Positions 42,969 through 52,048 are shown, numbered from the stretch's first letter. The stretch: 64,000 nt of DNA from Lacisediminihabitans sp040549525 (GCF_040549525.1 NZ_JBEPTM010000004.1:1-64000), one strand, 5' to 3'. The notes: a model not told the origin generated them from the sequence alone. Program-made: numbers and translations.

Positions 42969-43393
42969 CGGTAGCCCCCTTTCTCTAGTCCTGCTTCTCC
43001 TTCGAACCTGTTGAGTTCGGCGACGGGTCCCGCGGCGACATAGAGCGGGATGAACGCGAGGCCGTAGTGCTTCCACTGGGCCCGATGCACCGCTTCGTGC
43101 TGCAGGACGTGCGGGGAATGGTTGTCTCGGGTGAGGTAGACGGCACCGATCGTCGTTCCGCCGCGACCGAAGGCCCAGCGGGGGCACCCTCGGGCGACGA
43201 TCACTCCGCCCGCCTGCCCCAGGCGACCCCGGCTCAGGATGCCGCCCCAGACGAGCCCGCACAGGCTCGCGAACCAATACCCCGGGCGGGCCACAAGTGG
43301 GCTCAGCATCACGAGCCGGAGTCCGGGCAGCACGGTGCCCAGGTTGACCACCCGCACCATGGCGCGCTGCAGCGCTCGGGTCGTGGGGGGCAT
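42965..43393 (-). CDS. small membrane protein with an HExxH motif
   Basis: This 142-aa protein has one or two hydrophobic segments (about residues 18-50 and 108-122) and an HEAVHRAQW motif near residue 100, the HExxH zinc pattern, with ELNRFEGE downstream that could supply a third ligand. Homologues in this family of bacteria are usually left uncharacterised or misnamed. It may be a minimal metalloprotease-like or metal-binding protein. It is translationally coupled to the following SDR. Confidence 0.6.
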   Translation of the reverse strand: MPPTTRALQRAMVRVVNLGTVLPGLRLVMLSPLVARPGYWFASLCGLVWGGILSRGRLGQAGGVIVARGCPRWAFGRGGTTIGAVYLTRDNHSPHVLQHEAVHRAQWKHYGLAFIPLYVAAGPVAELNRFEGEAGLEKGGYR

Positions 43394-43479
43394 GATTCGT
43401 TTCTACACCCCTCGGGTGCCCCCGCTCGGCCACCGCTCGGGCGGCACCCCTACAGTGTTCTTATGATCGCGGTGTACCC

Positions 43480-44742
43480 ATGACCGGCACAGTGCACCGA
43501 GTCGCGCTCGTATCGATGCACAGCTCGCCCGCGGCGCTCGCCGGAAGCGGAGACTCCGGCGGCATGAACGTGTCGCTGCTCGCCACGGCGACCGAGCTGG
43601 CAGCACGCGGGGTCGAGGTCGACCTCGTCACCCGGACCACCGGCAGTGCCGCCGTCACCTCCCTTGCCGACGGCGTCGAGCTCCACGAGTTGGCGGCCGG
43701 GGGCCCGGGGGTGATCGCGAAGGATCGGCTCGGCGAGGTCGCCGACGAGTTCGGCGAAGCGGTGGCGCAGCTCACCGGCCGAGCCTCACCGCGCTACGAC
43801 ATCATCCACGCCCACTATTGGCTCAGCGGGCTCGCGACCCTGCCCGTCGCGCTCGAACTGGGTCTGCCCTTCGTGCAGAGCTTCCACACCCTCGGAGCCA
43901 TGAAGAATGCGAACCTCGCGCCCGGGCAGACTCCGGAACCCGAGAGAAGACTGCTCACCGAGATGTATCTCGCGAACCAGGCGAGTGCCATCGTCGCCGG
44001 CTCGTCCGCCGAGGTGTCGTCGCTCATCGACGCGGTGCGAGCACCTGCTGATCGGGTCTGGGTCATTCCGCCCGGCGTGGACGTCGATCTCTTCACGCCG
44101 ATGCGGGCGGATGCGGCGGAGTCGCGCGTGCGTCGCGAGCTCGGGATCGCTGCCGGCCGGCCGATCATCGCCGTCGTCGGCCGAGTGCAGCCGCTCAAGG
44201 ACCAGGAACTCGCGATCCGGGTGCTCGCCGAGTTGCACGCTCTGCGTGACTCCGCTGCGGTGCTGGTGGTCGCGGGGGAGGCGACCCCCGGAGAAGCCGG
44301 CTACGCGGCATCCCTGCAGTCGACCGCCGCCGAACTCGGAGTGCTCGCGGAGGTGCGATTCGCCGGGGCGCTGTCGCGAGAGCGCCTCGCCGACCTCCTC
44401 GCCATCGCCACGGTCACCCTCGTTCCCTCGCACTCGGAGACCTTCGGCCTTGTGGCACTCGAATCCGCGGCCAGCGGCACCCCGGTGATCGCTTTCCGCG
44501 GGGGCGGCCTGGTCGAGTCGGTGTCTGCAGGGGTGTCCGGGCTGCTCGTCGACTCGCGAGACCCCCGGGCTTGGGCGCAGGCTACAGTCTCCCTGCTCGA
44601 CGACGGGGCCGGACTTCAGCGGCTCTCTGGATTCGCCCGGCACTACGCCGAGGGATTCACCTGGGCAGCCACCGCCACCGCGCTCATCGGGGTGTACGCG
44701 AGCCTCGGCCGAGTCGGCGGATCCGCTCAGGGGCGGCCGTAG
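43480..44742 (+). CDS. mshA: GT4 glycosyltransferase, MshA-like
   Basis: This 420-aa GT-B enzyme has the MshA-like N-terminal SGDSGGMNVSLL, the central HAHYWLSGL and FVQSFHTLGAMKN blocks, and the donor-binding VPSHSETFGLVALESAASGTPV with the E-x7-E motif. MshA joins N-acetylglucosamine to inositol 3-phosphate as the first step of mycothiol synthesis. Another GT4 role is possible, but length and motifs favour MshA. It ends in a 16-nt overlap with the convergent flavoprotein gene. Confidence 0.75.
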   Translation: MTGTVHRVALVSMHSSPAALAGSGDSGGMNVSLLATATELAARGVEVDLVTRTTGSAAVTSLADGVELHELAAGGPGVIAKDRLGEVADEFGEAVAQLTGRASPRYDIIHAHYWLSGLATLPVALELGLPFVQSFHTLGAMKNANLAPGQTPEPERRLLTEMYLANQASAIVAGSSAEVSSLIDAVRAPADRVWVIPPGVDVDLFTPMRADAAESRVRRELGIAAGRPIIAVVGRVQPLKDQELAIRVLAELHALRDSAAVLVVAGEATPGEAGYAASLQSTAAELGVLAEVRFAGALSRERLADLLAIATVTLVPSHSETFGLVALESAASGTPVIAFRGGGLVESVSAGVSGLLVDSRDPRAWAQATVSLLDDGAGLQRLSGFARHYAEGFTWAATATALIGVYASLGRVGGSAQGRP

Positions 44743-46130
44743 GTCTCCAGCAGCCGCAGCCAGATCTCGTTCATCGTGGGGTACGCCGGCACCGCGTGCC
44801 ACAGCCGATCGATCGGCACCTCACCGACGATGGCGATCGTCGCCGCGTGCAGCAGCTCCGAGACATCCTGCCCCACGAAGGTGACGCCGATGATCACCGC
44901 GCGTTTCTCGTCAACGACCATGCGTGCCCTGCCCTCATAGCCGTCGGCTTGGACAGCGGATCCGGCGACCGAGCCGAGGTCGTAGTCGACCACGCGGATG
45001 TCGTACCCGGCCTTCTCCGCCGCCGCGGCCGTGAGTCCCACCGACGCCACCTCCGGTTCGCTGAACGTCACCTGGGGCACCATCTCGTGGTCCGCGGTGG
45101 CGGCGTGCTTTCCGAAACGGTTGTCGTGCACTCCGGTGCCGAGGGCACGGGCGGCGATGACATCGCCAGCGGCGCGGGCCTGGTACTTTCCCTGGTGGGT
45201 GAGCAGCGCGCGATGATTGACATCCCCGCAGGCGTACAGCCAGTCGAAGCCCTTCACCAGCATGGTGTCGTCGACCTCGAGCCAGTCGCCGGGGGTGAGA
45301 CCGATGTTCTCGAAGCCCAGGTCGCCGGTGCGGGGCACGCGCCCGATCGCGACGAGCACCTCGTCGGCGACGACAGTCGAGCCGTCGTCGAGAGTGAGGG
45401 TGACACCCTCGTCATCCCGGCGGGCAGAGGTGGTCTCCACACCCGTCAGCACCGTCGCGCCGAATTTCTCCAGGGATGCCGTCATCAGTTCGCCCGCGAA
45501 AGGCTCCTGGGTGCCGAGGAGGCCGGAGCGCGCGATGATGGTGACCTCGGTGCCGAAGCTCTGGTACGCGGTCGCCATCTCGACCCCGACGACTCCGCCG
45601 CCGATGATCGCGAGCCGCTTCGGGGCGACTTTCGCGCTCGTCGCATCCCGGCTGGCCCACGGGGAGACCTCCGCGAGGCCCGGGATCGCGGGCAGCAGGG
45701 GATCGGATCCCACACTCACTGCCACGGCGTGCCGCGCCGTGTAGACGGTGCCGTCGACGGTGACCTGCTTCTCGCCGGTGAGGCGCGCGTGGCCGCGGAC
45801 GAGGGAGATGCCCGCACCTTCGACCCACTTCACCTGGCTCTCGTCGTCCCAGTCGTGGGTGAAGCTGTCGCGACGGGCGAAGGTCGCTGCGACATCCACC
45901 CCGCCCTTCACCGCCTCGCTGGCACCGCCGACGGCCTTCGCGGCGCGCAGCACGATACCGGCCCGCAACAGCACCTTGGAGGGCATGCACGCCCAGTACG
46001 AGCACTCGCCGCCCACCAGTTCGCTCTCGACGAGCAGGGCGGTGAGGCCGTCCTGCACCGCGCGTTCGGCGATGTTCTCCCCGACGGCGCCGGCGCCGAT
46101 CACGATCAGGTCGTAGGTGGTGTCGATCAT
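44727..46130 (-). CDS. FAD/NAD(P)-dependent disulfide oxidoreductase family protein
   Basis: This 467-aa flavoprotein of the lipoamide dehydrogenase/mercuric reductase family has the N-terminal FAD site VIGAGAVGENIAERA, the redox cysteine pair in GGECSYWACMPSK (C-x4-C), the NAD-binding IGGGVVGVEMA and the second FAD motif YACGDVNHRALLTH. Near its C-terminus, VPQVTFSEPEVASVG begins the dimer domain. The W between the cysteines marks a subgroup of unassigned reductases rather than true E3. The partner disulfide is unknown. Confidence 0.85.
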   Translation of the reverse strand: MIDTTYDLIVIGAGAVGENIAERAVQDGLTALLVESELVGGECSYWACMPSKVLLRAGIVLRAAKAVGGASEAVKGGVDVAATFARRDSFTHDWDDESQVKWVEGAGISLVRGHARLTGEKQVTVDGTVYTARHAVAVSVGSDPLLPAIPGLAEVSPWASRDATSAKVAPKRLAIIGGGVVGVEMATAYQSFGTEVTIIARSGLLGTQEPFAGELMTASLEKFGATVLTGVETTSARRDDEGVTLTLDDGSTVVADEVLVAIGRVPRTGDLGFENIGLTPGDWLEVDDTMLVKGFDWLYACGDVNHRALLTHQGKYQARAAGDVIAARALGTGVHDNRFGKHAATADHEMVPQVTFSEPEVASVGLTAAAAEKAGYDIRVVDYDLGSVAGSAVQADGYEGRARMVVDEKRAVIIGVTFVGQDVSELLHAATIAIVGEVPIDRLWHAVPAYPTMNEIWLRLLETYGRP

Positions 46131-46164
46131 GTGCGCTCCCAGTGGGTCGGTGACAGGGTGGTTT

Positions 46165-46662
46165 CTATTCGCGGGATCCGAGCCACGTGACGATTTCCGA
46201 GGCGTGATTCTGGGGGTCGTCGACGGGGAAGAAGACCCTTTCGATGGTCGACCCGTTAGCGATGATCGTCAAGCGACGGTAGAAAGTTTCTGCGCCCGCG
46301 ACGAAGGTCGGCAGGTCGAGGGCGTCCGCAAGGAGGAGCCCGGGATCCGAGAGCATGGCGAAGGGCAGGTGCAGGCGCTCCACGGCTTCGGACTGGAAGT
46401 CGGAATCCTGGGTCGACACCCCGAAGACCCGGGTTACTCCCGCCGCTCGAAGCTCGGCGAAGTGGTCGCGGAACGAACAGGCCTCCGGCGTGCAGCCGCG
46501 CGCACCCGGGATCACGTCCCAGCCCGCTGGCGCTTCGGTGCCGGGGCGGCCGGTGCGCGGGTAGACGTAGAGCACGGTGCGACCGCTGAGGGCGGAGAGG
46601 TCGACATTCGACCCGAAGGTCGCCCGCAGGCTCAGCGCGGGAAGCCGGCTGAGCTCCCTCAC
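46165..46662 (-). CDS. peroxiredoxin, BCP/PrxQ-like
   Basis: This 165-aa thioredoxin-fold peroxidase has the active site GARGCTPEACSFRDH, where the first Cys is peroxidatic and the second, four residues on, is the PrxQ-type resolving cysteine. It reduces hydroperoxides with a thioredoxin-like donor. It overlaps the upstream enoyl-CoA hydratase gene by 4 nt and lies 34 nt from the start of the flavoprotein gene, so one transcript is possible. Confidence 0.88.
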   Translation of the reverse strand: MRELSRLPALSLRATFGSNVDLSALSGRTVLYVYPRTGRPGTEAPAGWDVIPGARGCTPEACSFRDHFAELRAAGVTRVFGVSTQDSDFQSEAVERLHLPFAMLSDPGLLLADALDLPTFVAGAETFYRRLTIIANGSTIERVFFPVDDPQNHASEIVTWLGSRE

Positions 46663-47459
46663 CGACCGACGAATTCTGCCGTCGTGCGCGTGACGAACGC
46701 CGTCATGCCGATCGCGGCATCCTCACTCTGCACGAGTCGTACGAGTTCCGGCTGGAGTGCGGCGGCGGCCGCGGCATCGCCCTCGCGCAGCGCGAGTCGT
46801 GCGTTGGCGAGCGCGGCCTGCACCGCGAGCGGGGCCTGAGCGGCGATGCGCTGGGCGAGTTCGAGCCCGCGGTCGTACTGTGTGCCGTCCGGCACGACCT
46901 CCTGCACCAGGCCGATGCGATGTGCCTCCGCCGCGTCAAAATGGTCACCGGTGAGAATCCAGCGCATCGCGTTGCCCCAGCCGACCGCGCGAGGAAAGCG
47001 GATCGTCGCGCCGCCGAAGGGCAGGATTCCTCGGGCGACCTCGATCTGCCCGAACCGGGTGGATGCCGCGGCCACCGCCATGTCGCTTGCGAGCATCAGT
47101 TCGATTCCGAGGGTGAGGCAGGTGCCCTGAACGGCGATGACCACGGGCTTGCCGAGCTGCCGGCCGGAGACCTGCCAGGGATCGATTCCCCCCTCGGGAA
47201 CCGTGTGCAGGCCGTCTGCTCCGATTCGAGGCGCGACGTCGGCGAGATCCAGACCGCCGGTGAAATGGTCTCCGTGGGCGAAGACGAATCCGGCCCGCAG
47301 CTCCGGATCACGCTCGAGCTCGCCGTAGGCGAGAGCGAGTTCCTGCAGCAGGGCGAAATCGGCTGCATTGCGTTTTTCCGGCCGGTTGAAGCCGATGAGG
47401 AGCACGTGCCCGTCGCGCTCCACCGTGATTCGGTGTGATTCGGGGGTGGTGTCGGTCAT
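46659..47459 (-). CDS. enoyl-CoA hydratase/isomerase (crotonase) family protein
   Basis: This 266-aa crotonase-fold protein keeps the oxyanion-hole segment HGDHFTGGLDL and both positions of the catalytic glutamates of true hydratases (GIELMLASD and FGQIEVARGILPFGG). It should hydrate or isomerise a 2-enoyl-CoA in fatty-acid or amino-acid breakdown. It has no other beta-oxidation genes nearby and is coupled to a peroxiredoxin gene instead. Confidence 0.87.
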   Translation of the reverse strand: MTDTTPESHRITVERDGHVLLIGFNRPEKRNAADFALLQELALAYGELERDPELRAGFVFAHGDHFTGGLDLADVAPRIGADGLHTVPEGGIDPWQVSGRQLGKPVVIAVQGTCLTLGIELMLASDMAVAAASTRFGQIEVARGILPFGGATIRFPRAVGWGNAMRWILTGDHFDAAEAHRIGLVQEVVPDGTQYDRGLELAQRIAAQAPLAVQAALANARLALREGDAAAAAALQPELVRLVQSEDAAIGMTAFVTRTTAEFVGR

Positions 47460-47534
47460 CGCTGGCCCTTCGGAACGCGGTCGGCTTCGATCGGCCGTTG
47501 CTCAATGCTAGGTGCTGTGCCGACAGGGCGGGGC

Positions 47535-48356
47535 TCAGCTCGCGAGCGCTCCGATGATGCGCAGGATGCTGCCGAGATCGTCGGCCGCATCATCCGCCGA
47601 CGCCGGTGCGAACTCGGTGACCGCGGCTCCGGCCAGCGGAAGAGCCGCCTTGGCCGCGGCGATCACCGAGAGCAGAGTGGAGAGGGAGACGCCGAACGGC
47701 TCCGGGTAGCCGAGAGAGCCGAATTCGGCCGGGTCGAGCACGTCGAGGTCCACGTGGAGGTAGACAGAGGTCGCGCCGCTCGCTACCAGGGCGGCGGTGA
47801 TCGAGTGCGCGTCGAGGGCCTCCGGAGCGATGACCGGGATACCCGCGGACTCGATGTAGGCGAGTTCGCCGTCATCCAGCGCGCGCGTGCCGGCGAGGAT
47901 CACGCGCTTCGGCGAGACCGGCGAGTCGGGCACCAGCGCCACCGGCCCATCGCCGAGGAGAGTACGAAGCACCATGCCGTGAAAGGCTCGCGACGGAGAC
48001 TCCTCCGGGGTGTTGAGGTCGGCGTGGGCGTCGATCCAGACCACCGCCATGTCCTCATGGCGTGATCCGGCATGGTGGATGGAAGCGAGGTCGACTCCGC
48101 AGTCTCCGCCGATCGTGATCGCCAGGCCGGACACGGTGGCGAGCGCGGCCAGCTGGGTGTCACGGACCTGGCGGAGCGAGCTCAGGCGCAGAACCTCGCT
48201 GCCCTCGTCGGTGCCGGCTTCGGAGGGCACCTCGACGAGGACGGTTGCCGAGACCGGCAGGTCGCCGCTGATCGCCAACGCACCCTCCGCGAGCCTCATG
48301 GCACGGGACGAACCCGAGCCTTGCCATTGGGGGACAACGAGAAAAGTGGCGGCCAC
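47535..48356 (-). CDS. arginase-family protein with a Cys in place of a metal-binding His
   Basis: This 273-aa ureohydrolase-fold protein has IDAHADLNTP and HVDLDVLDP metal-binding motifs. The first motif reads GGDCGVD where arginases and agmatinases have GGDHS, so one Mn ligand is Cys instead of His. A HGMVLRTLLG segment follows. This variant exists in a subgroup annotated only as arginase family, so substrate and metal are uncertain. Confidence 0.8.
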   Translation of the reverse strand: MAATFLVVPQWQGSGSSRAMRLAEGALAISGDLPVSATVLVEVPSEAGTDEGSEVLRLSSLRQVRDTQLAALATVSGLAITIGGDCGVDLASIHHAGSRHEDMAVVWIDAHADLNTPEESPSRAFHGMVLRTLLGDGPVALVPDSPVSPKRVILAGTRALDDGELAYIESAGIPVIAPEALDAHSITAALVASGATSVYLHVDLDVLDPAEFGSLGYPEPFGVSLSTLLSVIAAAKAALPLAGAAVTEFAPASADDAADDLGSILRIIGALAS

Positions 48357-48394
48357 CTGTCAAGTATGGCCGCCACCGGGTGAAGAAGGAGTGA

Positions 48395-49036
48395 TCAGAT
48401 CGTGCGGGGTGCCTTCGCCAGGTTGGCCTCGAGCTCGGGGACGGTCTGGCGGCTGCCGTAGGCCGGGCGGTCGCGCTCGACGCGCCAGCTCTCGGAGAGC
48501 GGGCCGATGTTCACGGTGTCGAAGCCGAATTCGTCGTAGAGCTTGGTCACGAAGTCCGAGGCATCCGCGAAGTCGGAAGACGTGGCGAGGGCACGTCGCT
48601 TCGGGTCGCCCTGGGGGAAGCCATCCGCGGTGATGTCCGCTGCGGTGATGTGGTTGAAGCCCTTCGCCACCCGGGAGGTGGGCAGGTGCTCCTGCAGCAT
48701 GCCGCTGACGGTCGTCGCGCCCGCGTCGAGGGCGTCGATGTGACCGTCGCGCTCGAAGTAGTAGTTGTTGGTGTCGACCACGATCTTGCCGGCGAGCGGC
48801 TCGACGGGCACGTCTGCGTAGGCCTTGAGTGGCACGGTGACGACGGCGACATCCGCGGCCTCGGCGGCCTGGATGGCGGTGCCGGCCGTGGCCTTCGGCC
48901 CGAGCTCTGCCACGAGTTCCGTCAGGGTCTCAGGTCCCCGTGAATTGCTGATGACGACGTCGTAGCCGTTCTCGACCGCCTTGCGGGCGACCTGGCTGCC
49001 GATGTTTCCTGCTCCGATGATTCCAATAGTTGTCAT
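48395..49036 (-). CDS. NADPH-dependent F420 reductase-like protein (NADP oxidoreductase)
   Basis: This 213-aa Rossmann protein starts with the dinucleotide motif IGIIGAGNIGSQVA and continues with VVISNSRGPETL, VAVVTVPL and VVDTNNYY, as in the F420-dependent NADP oxidoreductase/NAD-binding_10 group. Such proteins swap hydride between NADPH and F420 or act on small substrates. No F420 biosynthesis genes are in the window. ATG 49036 gives the usual N-terminus; the upstream in-frame extension is antisense noise. Confidence 0.82.
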   Translation of the reverse strand: MTTIGIIGAGNIGSQVARKAVENGYDVVISNSRGPETLTELVAELGPKATAGTAIQAAEAADVAVVTVPLKAYADVPVEPLAGKIVVDTNNYYFERDGHIDALDAGATTVSGMLQEHLPTSRVAKGFNHITAADITADGFPQGDPKRRALATSSDFADASDFVTKLYDEFGFDTVNIGPLSESWRVERDRPAYGSRQTVPELEANLAKAPRTI

Positions 49037-49102
49037 GTGTGAAGTAACCGGGGAGGGGGAGGAATTGTTCCCACGAGACCACGGTTCGTCGGGGAGCCCG
49101 CC

Positions 49103-49151
49103 CCGCCGACCGTATCGAGACGCGATAGGGAGTCTCGATACGGGTCGGCGG
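49103..49151. repeat. palindrome of the GTCTCGATACG type downstream of pspA
   Basis: The arm at 49103-49121 pairs with 49132-49151 over 19 bp with one bulged base, around a 10-nt loop. The right arm plus the following CTCGACCGGCGA at 49161-49172 resembles the GTCTCGATACG...CTCGACC repeats I know from several Arthrobacter and Microbacteriaceae genomes. It sits 24 nt past the pspA stop, so it may also serve as a terminator. Confidence 0.7.
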
Positions 49152-49175
49152 CGCTTCCCGCTCGACCGGCGAGGG

Positions 49176-49913
49176 CTACTGCTCGATCGCCGAGGGAGCC
49201 GGGGCACCGGCCTTGAGGGCGGCGAGCCTGGCGTCGAGCTCCACGGAGTCATCCGAGGCATCCAACTGCTCGAACTGGGCATCGAGGCTCGAGGCGGCGA
49301 GTTCCTGGCGGCCGAGGACTGTCGCCTCCTGGCGACGGATCTTGTCTTCGAAGCGGCTGATCTCGCTCGTGGGGTCGGTGAGGTCGATCGACTTGACCGC
49401 ATCCTGCACCTGGGTCTGAGCCTCAACGGTCTTCGACCGGGCGATGAGCTCGTCGCGCTTCGACGACAGCTGGCTCAGCTTGGTGCGCATGGCATCGAGG
49501 CCGCGTTTGAGCTGGTCGACGACCGCGGTCTGGGACGCGATGGTCGGCTCGGCGTCCTTCGCTTCCTTCTCGGAGGCCATCTGGCGCCCGAGCGCCACCT
49601 TCGCGAGGTTGTCGAATTTGTCGGCGTCTGCGGCATTGCCCGCGGCGCGCAGTTCGTCGCCCTTCTTGCTCGCCGCCAGCGCCTTGCGGCCCCAGTCCGC
49701 GGCATTGTCGATGTCTTCCGCGTGATCCTGTTCGAGCAGGCGGAGGTTTCCGATGGTCTGGGCCACCGCGCTCTCCGCCTCGGAGATGCTGCTCGTGTAG
49801 TCACGGACCATCTGGTCGAGCATCATCTTCGGGTCTTCGGCCGAATCGAGCAGCGCATTGATGTTGGCCTTGGCCATCTGAGCGATGCGTCCGAGAATTG
49901 ACTGCTTTGCCAT
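49176..49913 (-). CDS. pspA: PspA/IM30 family envelope-stress protein
   Basis: This 245-aa, almost wholly alpha-helical protein (SILGRIAQMAKANINALLD, then long coiled coils to about residue 215) belongs to the PspA/IM30/Vipp1 family of ESCRT-III-like proteins that coat and protect damaged membranes. A strong AAAGGAA ribosome site precedes the ATG. It follows the TPM protein gene by 56 nt on the same strand. The C-terminal tail (Ala/Pro-rich) is typical of actinobacterial members. Confidence 0.9.
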   Translation of the reverse strand: MAKQSILGRIAQMAKANINALLDSAEDPKMMLDQMVRDYTSSISEAESAVAQTIGNLRLLEQDHAEDIDNAADWGRKALAASKKGDELRAAGNAADADKFDNLAKVALGRQMASEKEAKDAEPTIASQTAVVDQLKRGLDAMRTKLSQLSSKRDELIARSKTVEAQTQVQDAVKSIDLTDPTSEISRFEDKIRRQEATVLGRQELAASSLDAQFEQLDASDDSVELDARLAALKAGAPAPSAIEQ

Positions 49914-49969
49914 GGTGTTTCCTTTCGTTGTGCATTGCGAATCCGGATATCTGGATGAAGCGATAGGCC

Positions 49970-52048
49970 TTAGAACCGGCCGCCACTCGAGCGGCCGCCG
50001 CCCCCGCCGCCGCCGAAGGAGCCACCGGAGCTCCGTGAGCTGCCGCCGAAGCCGCCAAAGCCGCCGAAGCCGCCCATGCCTCCACCGCCGAAGATGCCGC
50101 CGCTGTTGCCTCGACCGCCTCCACCGCTGAGCATGCCCCCGATGAGGCCGCCGAGGATGGCGCCGCCGAGGCCGCCACCGAAGCTTCCCCCCGGGCCGCC
50201 ACCCAGACCAGCTCTGCCTGCGGAGTCGACATCGTTCTGAGCGAGGGAGAGCGCCTGCGCCGCAAGGGACTGGGCCGCCGCCGCCTCAGCGAGCGCCGTC
50301 ACCGGGTCTGAGGGCGCGAGGCCGACGGCGGCTTCGAGATGGCGGGTCGCTTCTGAGACCCGGGTTCGGGCGGTGCTGCCGACCCCGCCACGGCGGGTCG
50401 TGATGAAGTCGTTGGCCGCCGAGATCTGGCTGGATGCCGCGCTCATGGCGGTCGGCAGCTGCGCGGTCGCGGACTGCACCTTCTGCTGTTGGTCCCGCAC
50501 GGCGTCGAGCACCCGGTCGAGCGCCGCGTTCGCGGTGGTGAGCGAGGCGAGACTCGACAGCGGATCGGCGGGGCCGGCTCCGGAGGTGGCAGCGGCCAGC
50601 GCGGCTTCGGCGGCCGCTACCGGCTGGCTGAGGGAGCCGGATGCCGTGGCCGGCAGGGCGCGCGCGGTGACGAGGTCCTGCTGGGTGTCTGCGACCGCGG
50701 CGGCGAGCTTGCTTCGGGCATCCGTGAGACTGGACGCGAGAGTATCGATCGCGTCGAGCAGCTGGGTGGTCTGGCCGATACTGGCCTGGGCCGCGCGCAC
50801 ATTGATCGCCGCGGCACCGGAGTCTCCACTGGCGATCGCGGCCTTCGCCGTCGATCCGGCGGTGCCGACAAACTCGAGGAGTTTGGCCACCTGGTCGGGA
50901 TTGCCGATGATCGAGGACAGCGCCGCCGCCGAAAAAGTCGCCTGCAGGCTGCTGAGAGTCGCGCGCGCCGTCACGAGCCGCGTCGACACCGCCTCGGCAT
51001 CCGTCACCACGCTCTCCAGCGCCAGCGGCGCGGTCTGTTCGAGCTTGCGCAGGTCGTCGAAGGCGTCAGCCTGGGCATCGAGTTCCGCGTCCGCGGCTTG
51101 GCAGAGTTCGATGATGCGGGAGGTCATCTGCCGCTTCTGTTGCGGCGTCTCCGGCACGGAGTCATCGAGCTTCTGGCGCAGGGTGAAAGCCTCGGCCACC
51201 TGGGATTTCGCGGTCGCGAGAGTGGCGCTGAACGGTGTCGTCACTTCGGTGCCGAACTGGGCGATGGCGAAACCGAGCTCCTGTTCGCTCGTCTTCAGCG
51301 AATCGTCGAGCTGCACGAGAAGACTGCCGGCCTTCTGGTCGAGCTCCTCCTGGCTCGGACCGGCGGGAGCGGATGCCGCACCGCCCGCGCTGCGGCGTCG
51401 CGACCTCACGAAGAACACGATCCCGAGCACGACGAGGGCCAGCAGGATGAGCAGGATCACGAGGGGAAGCACGGAACCGCCGCCGGAGTCGGCGGGGGTG
51501 CCCGGTGCGTTGGTGTCGGACCCACCGCCGGTGCTCCCGCCGGTGCCACCGCCGGACACACCGCCGGTATCTCCCGCATATCCCTTCGCTGCGGCCACGG
51601 CGGCACCCACCCAGTCGCTCTTCTTCAGCGCCGGGATGATGTCGTTAGTCTCAACGGCATCCGTGGTGGACGGGTCCGGGGCCGACGCTCCGTAGGAGAT
51701 CGAATAGTTGCGATCCACCGTGGCCACCGCAAGCAGGATGTCGTTCGCGCCGAGTCCGTTCTTCTTTGCGACACTCGACGCCCAGGTGGTCTTGTCGGAA
51801 ACTCCGGTGAAACTGTCGACGTAGACCACGAAGAGCTGGAGTTTCGTCGCAGCGTAGAGCGCGTCGGTCGCCGCGGTGATCTCGGATCCGCGGGACGCGA
51901 CCGCATTGACGGTGTCCACGACGTAGGCTCCGCCGAGATCGACCGGTGACTGGGCCTGGGCGCTCAGCGGCGCCGCCAGGGCGGCGACCAGGGCGATCGC
52001 GAGCGCGGCGGCCAGCCGGGAGACCCGGGTCGTGACGGTGACGCGAAT
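49970..52048 (-). CDS. TPM-domain membrane protein with coiled-coil and Gly/Ser-rich tail, likely ATT start
   Basis: The protein (692 aa from 52048) has a signal peptide (about residues 9-33, ending SAQAQ), an extracellular TPM domain (PF04536 type, with LQLFVVYVDSF and NYSISYGA), a Gly/Ser/Thr linker, one membrane helix near residue 190, a long cytosolic coiled-coil part and a C-terminal Gly/Ser/Phe-rich tail ending GGRSSGGRF. No ATG, GTG or TTG lies upstream of the signal peptide in this frame. The codon at the right distance (6 nt) from AAGGAG is ATT 52048. The first GTG after the signal, 51919, would delete it. It is next to pspA and after a sigma/anti-sigma pair. Confidence 0.8.
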   Translation of the reverse strand: MRVTVTTRVSRLAAALAIALVAALAAPLSAQAQSPVDLGGAYVVDTVNAVASRGSEITAATDALYAATKLQLFVVYVDSFTGVSDKTTWASSVAKKNGLGANDILLAVATVDRNYSISYGASAPDPSTTDAVETNDIIPALKKSDWVGAAVAAAKGYAGDTGGVSGGGTGGSTGGGSDTNAPGTPADSGGGSVLPLVILLILLALVVLGIVFFVRSRRRSAGGAASAPAGPSQEELDQKAGSLLVQLDDSLKTSEQELGFAIAQFGTEVTTPFSATLATAKSQVAEAFTLRQKLDDSVPETPQQKRQMTSRIIELCQAADAELDAQADAFDDLRKLEQTAPLALESVVTDAEAVSTRLVTARATLSSLQATFSAAALSSIIGNPDQVAKLLEFVGTAGSTAKAAIASGDSGAAAINVRAAQASIGQTTQLLDAIDTLASSLTDARSKLAAAVADTQQDLVTARALPATASGSLSQPVAAAEAALAAATSGAGPADPLSSLASLTTANAALDRVLDAVRDQQQKVQSATAQLPTAMSAASSQISAANDFITTRRGGVGSTARTRVSEATRHLEAAVGLAPSDPVTALAEAAAAQSLAAQALSLAQNDVDSAGRAGLGGGPGGSFGGGLGGAILGGLIGGMLSGGGGRGNSGGIFGGGGMGGFGGFGGFGGSSRSSGGSFGGGGGGGRSSGGRF

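Noticed and set aside
49103..49151. Mobile element end or tRNA-like structure
   Set aside because: There is no transposase nearby, no target duplication and no cloverleaf or T-loop sequence; it is better explained as a dispersed palindrome or terminator.
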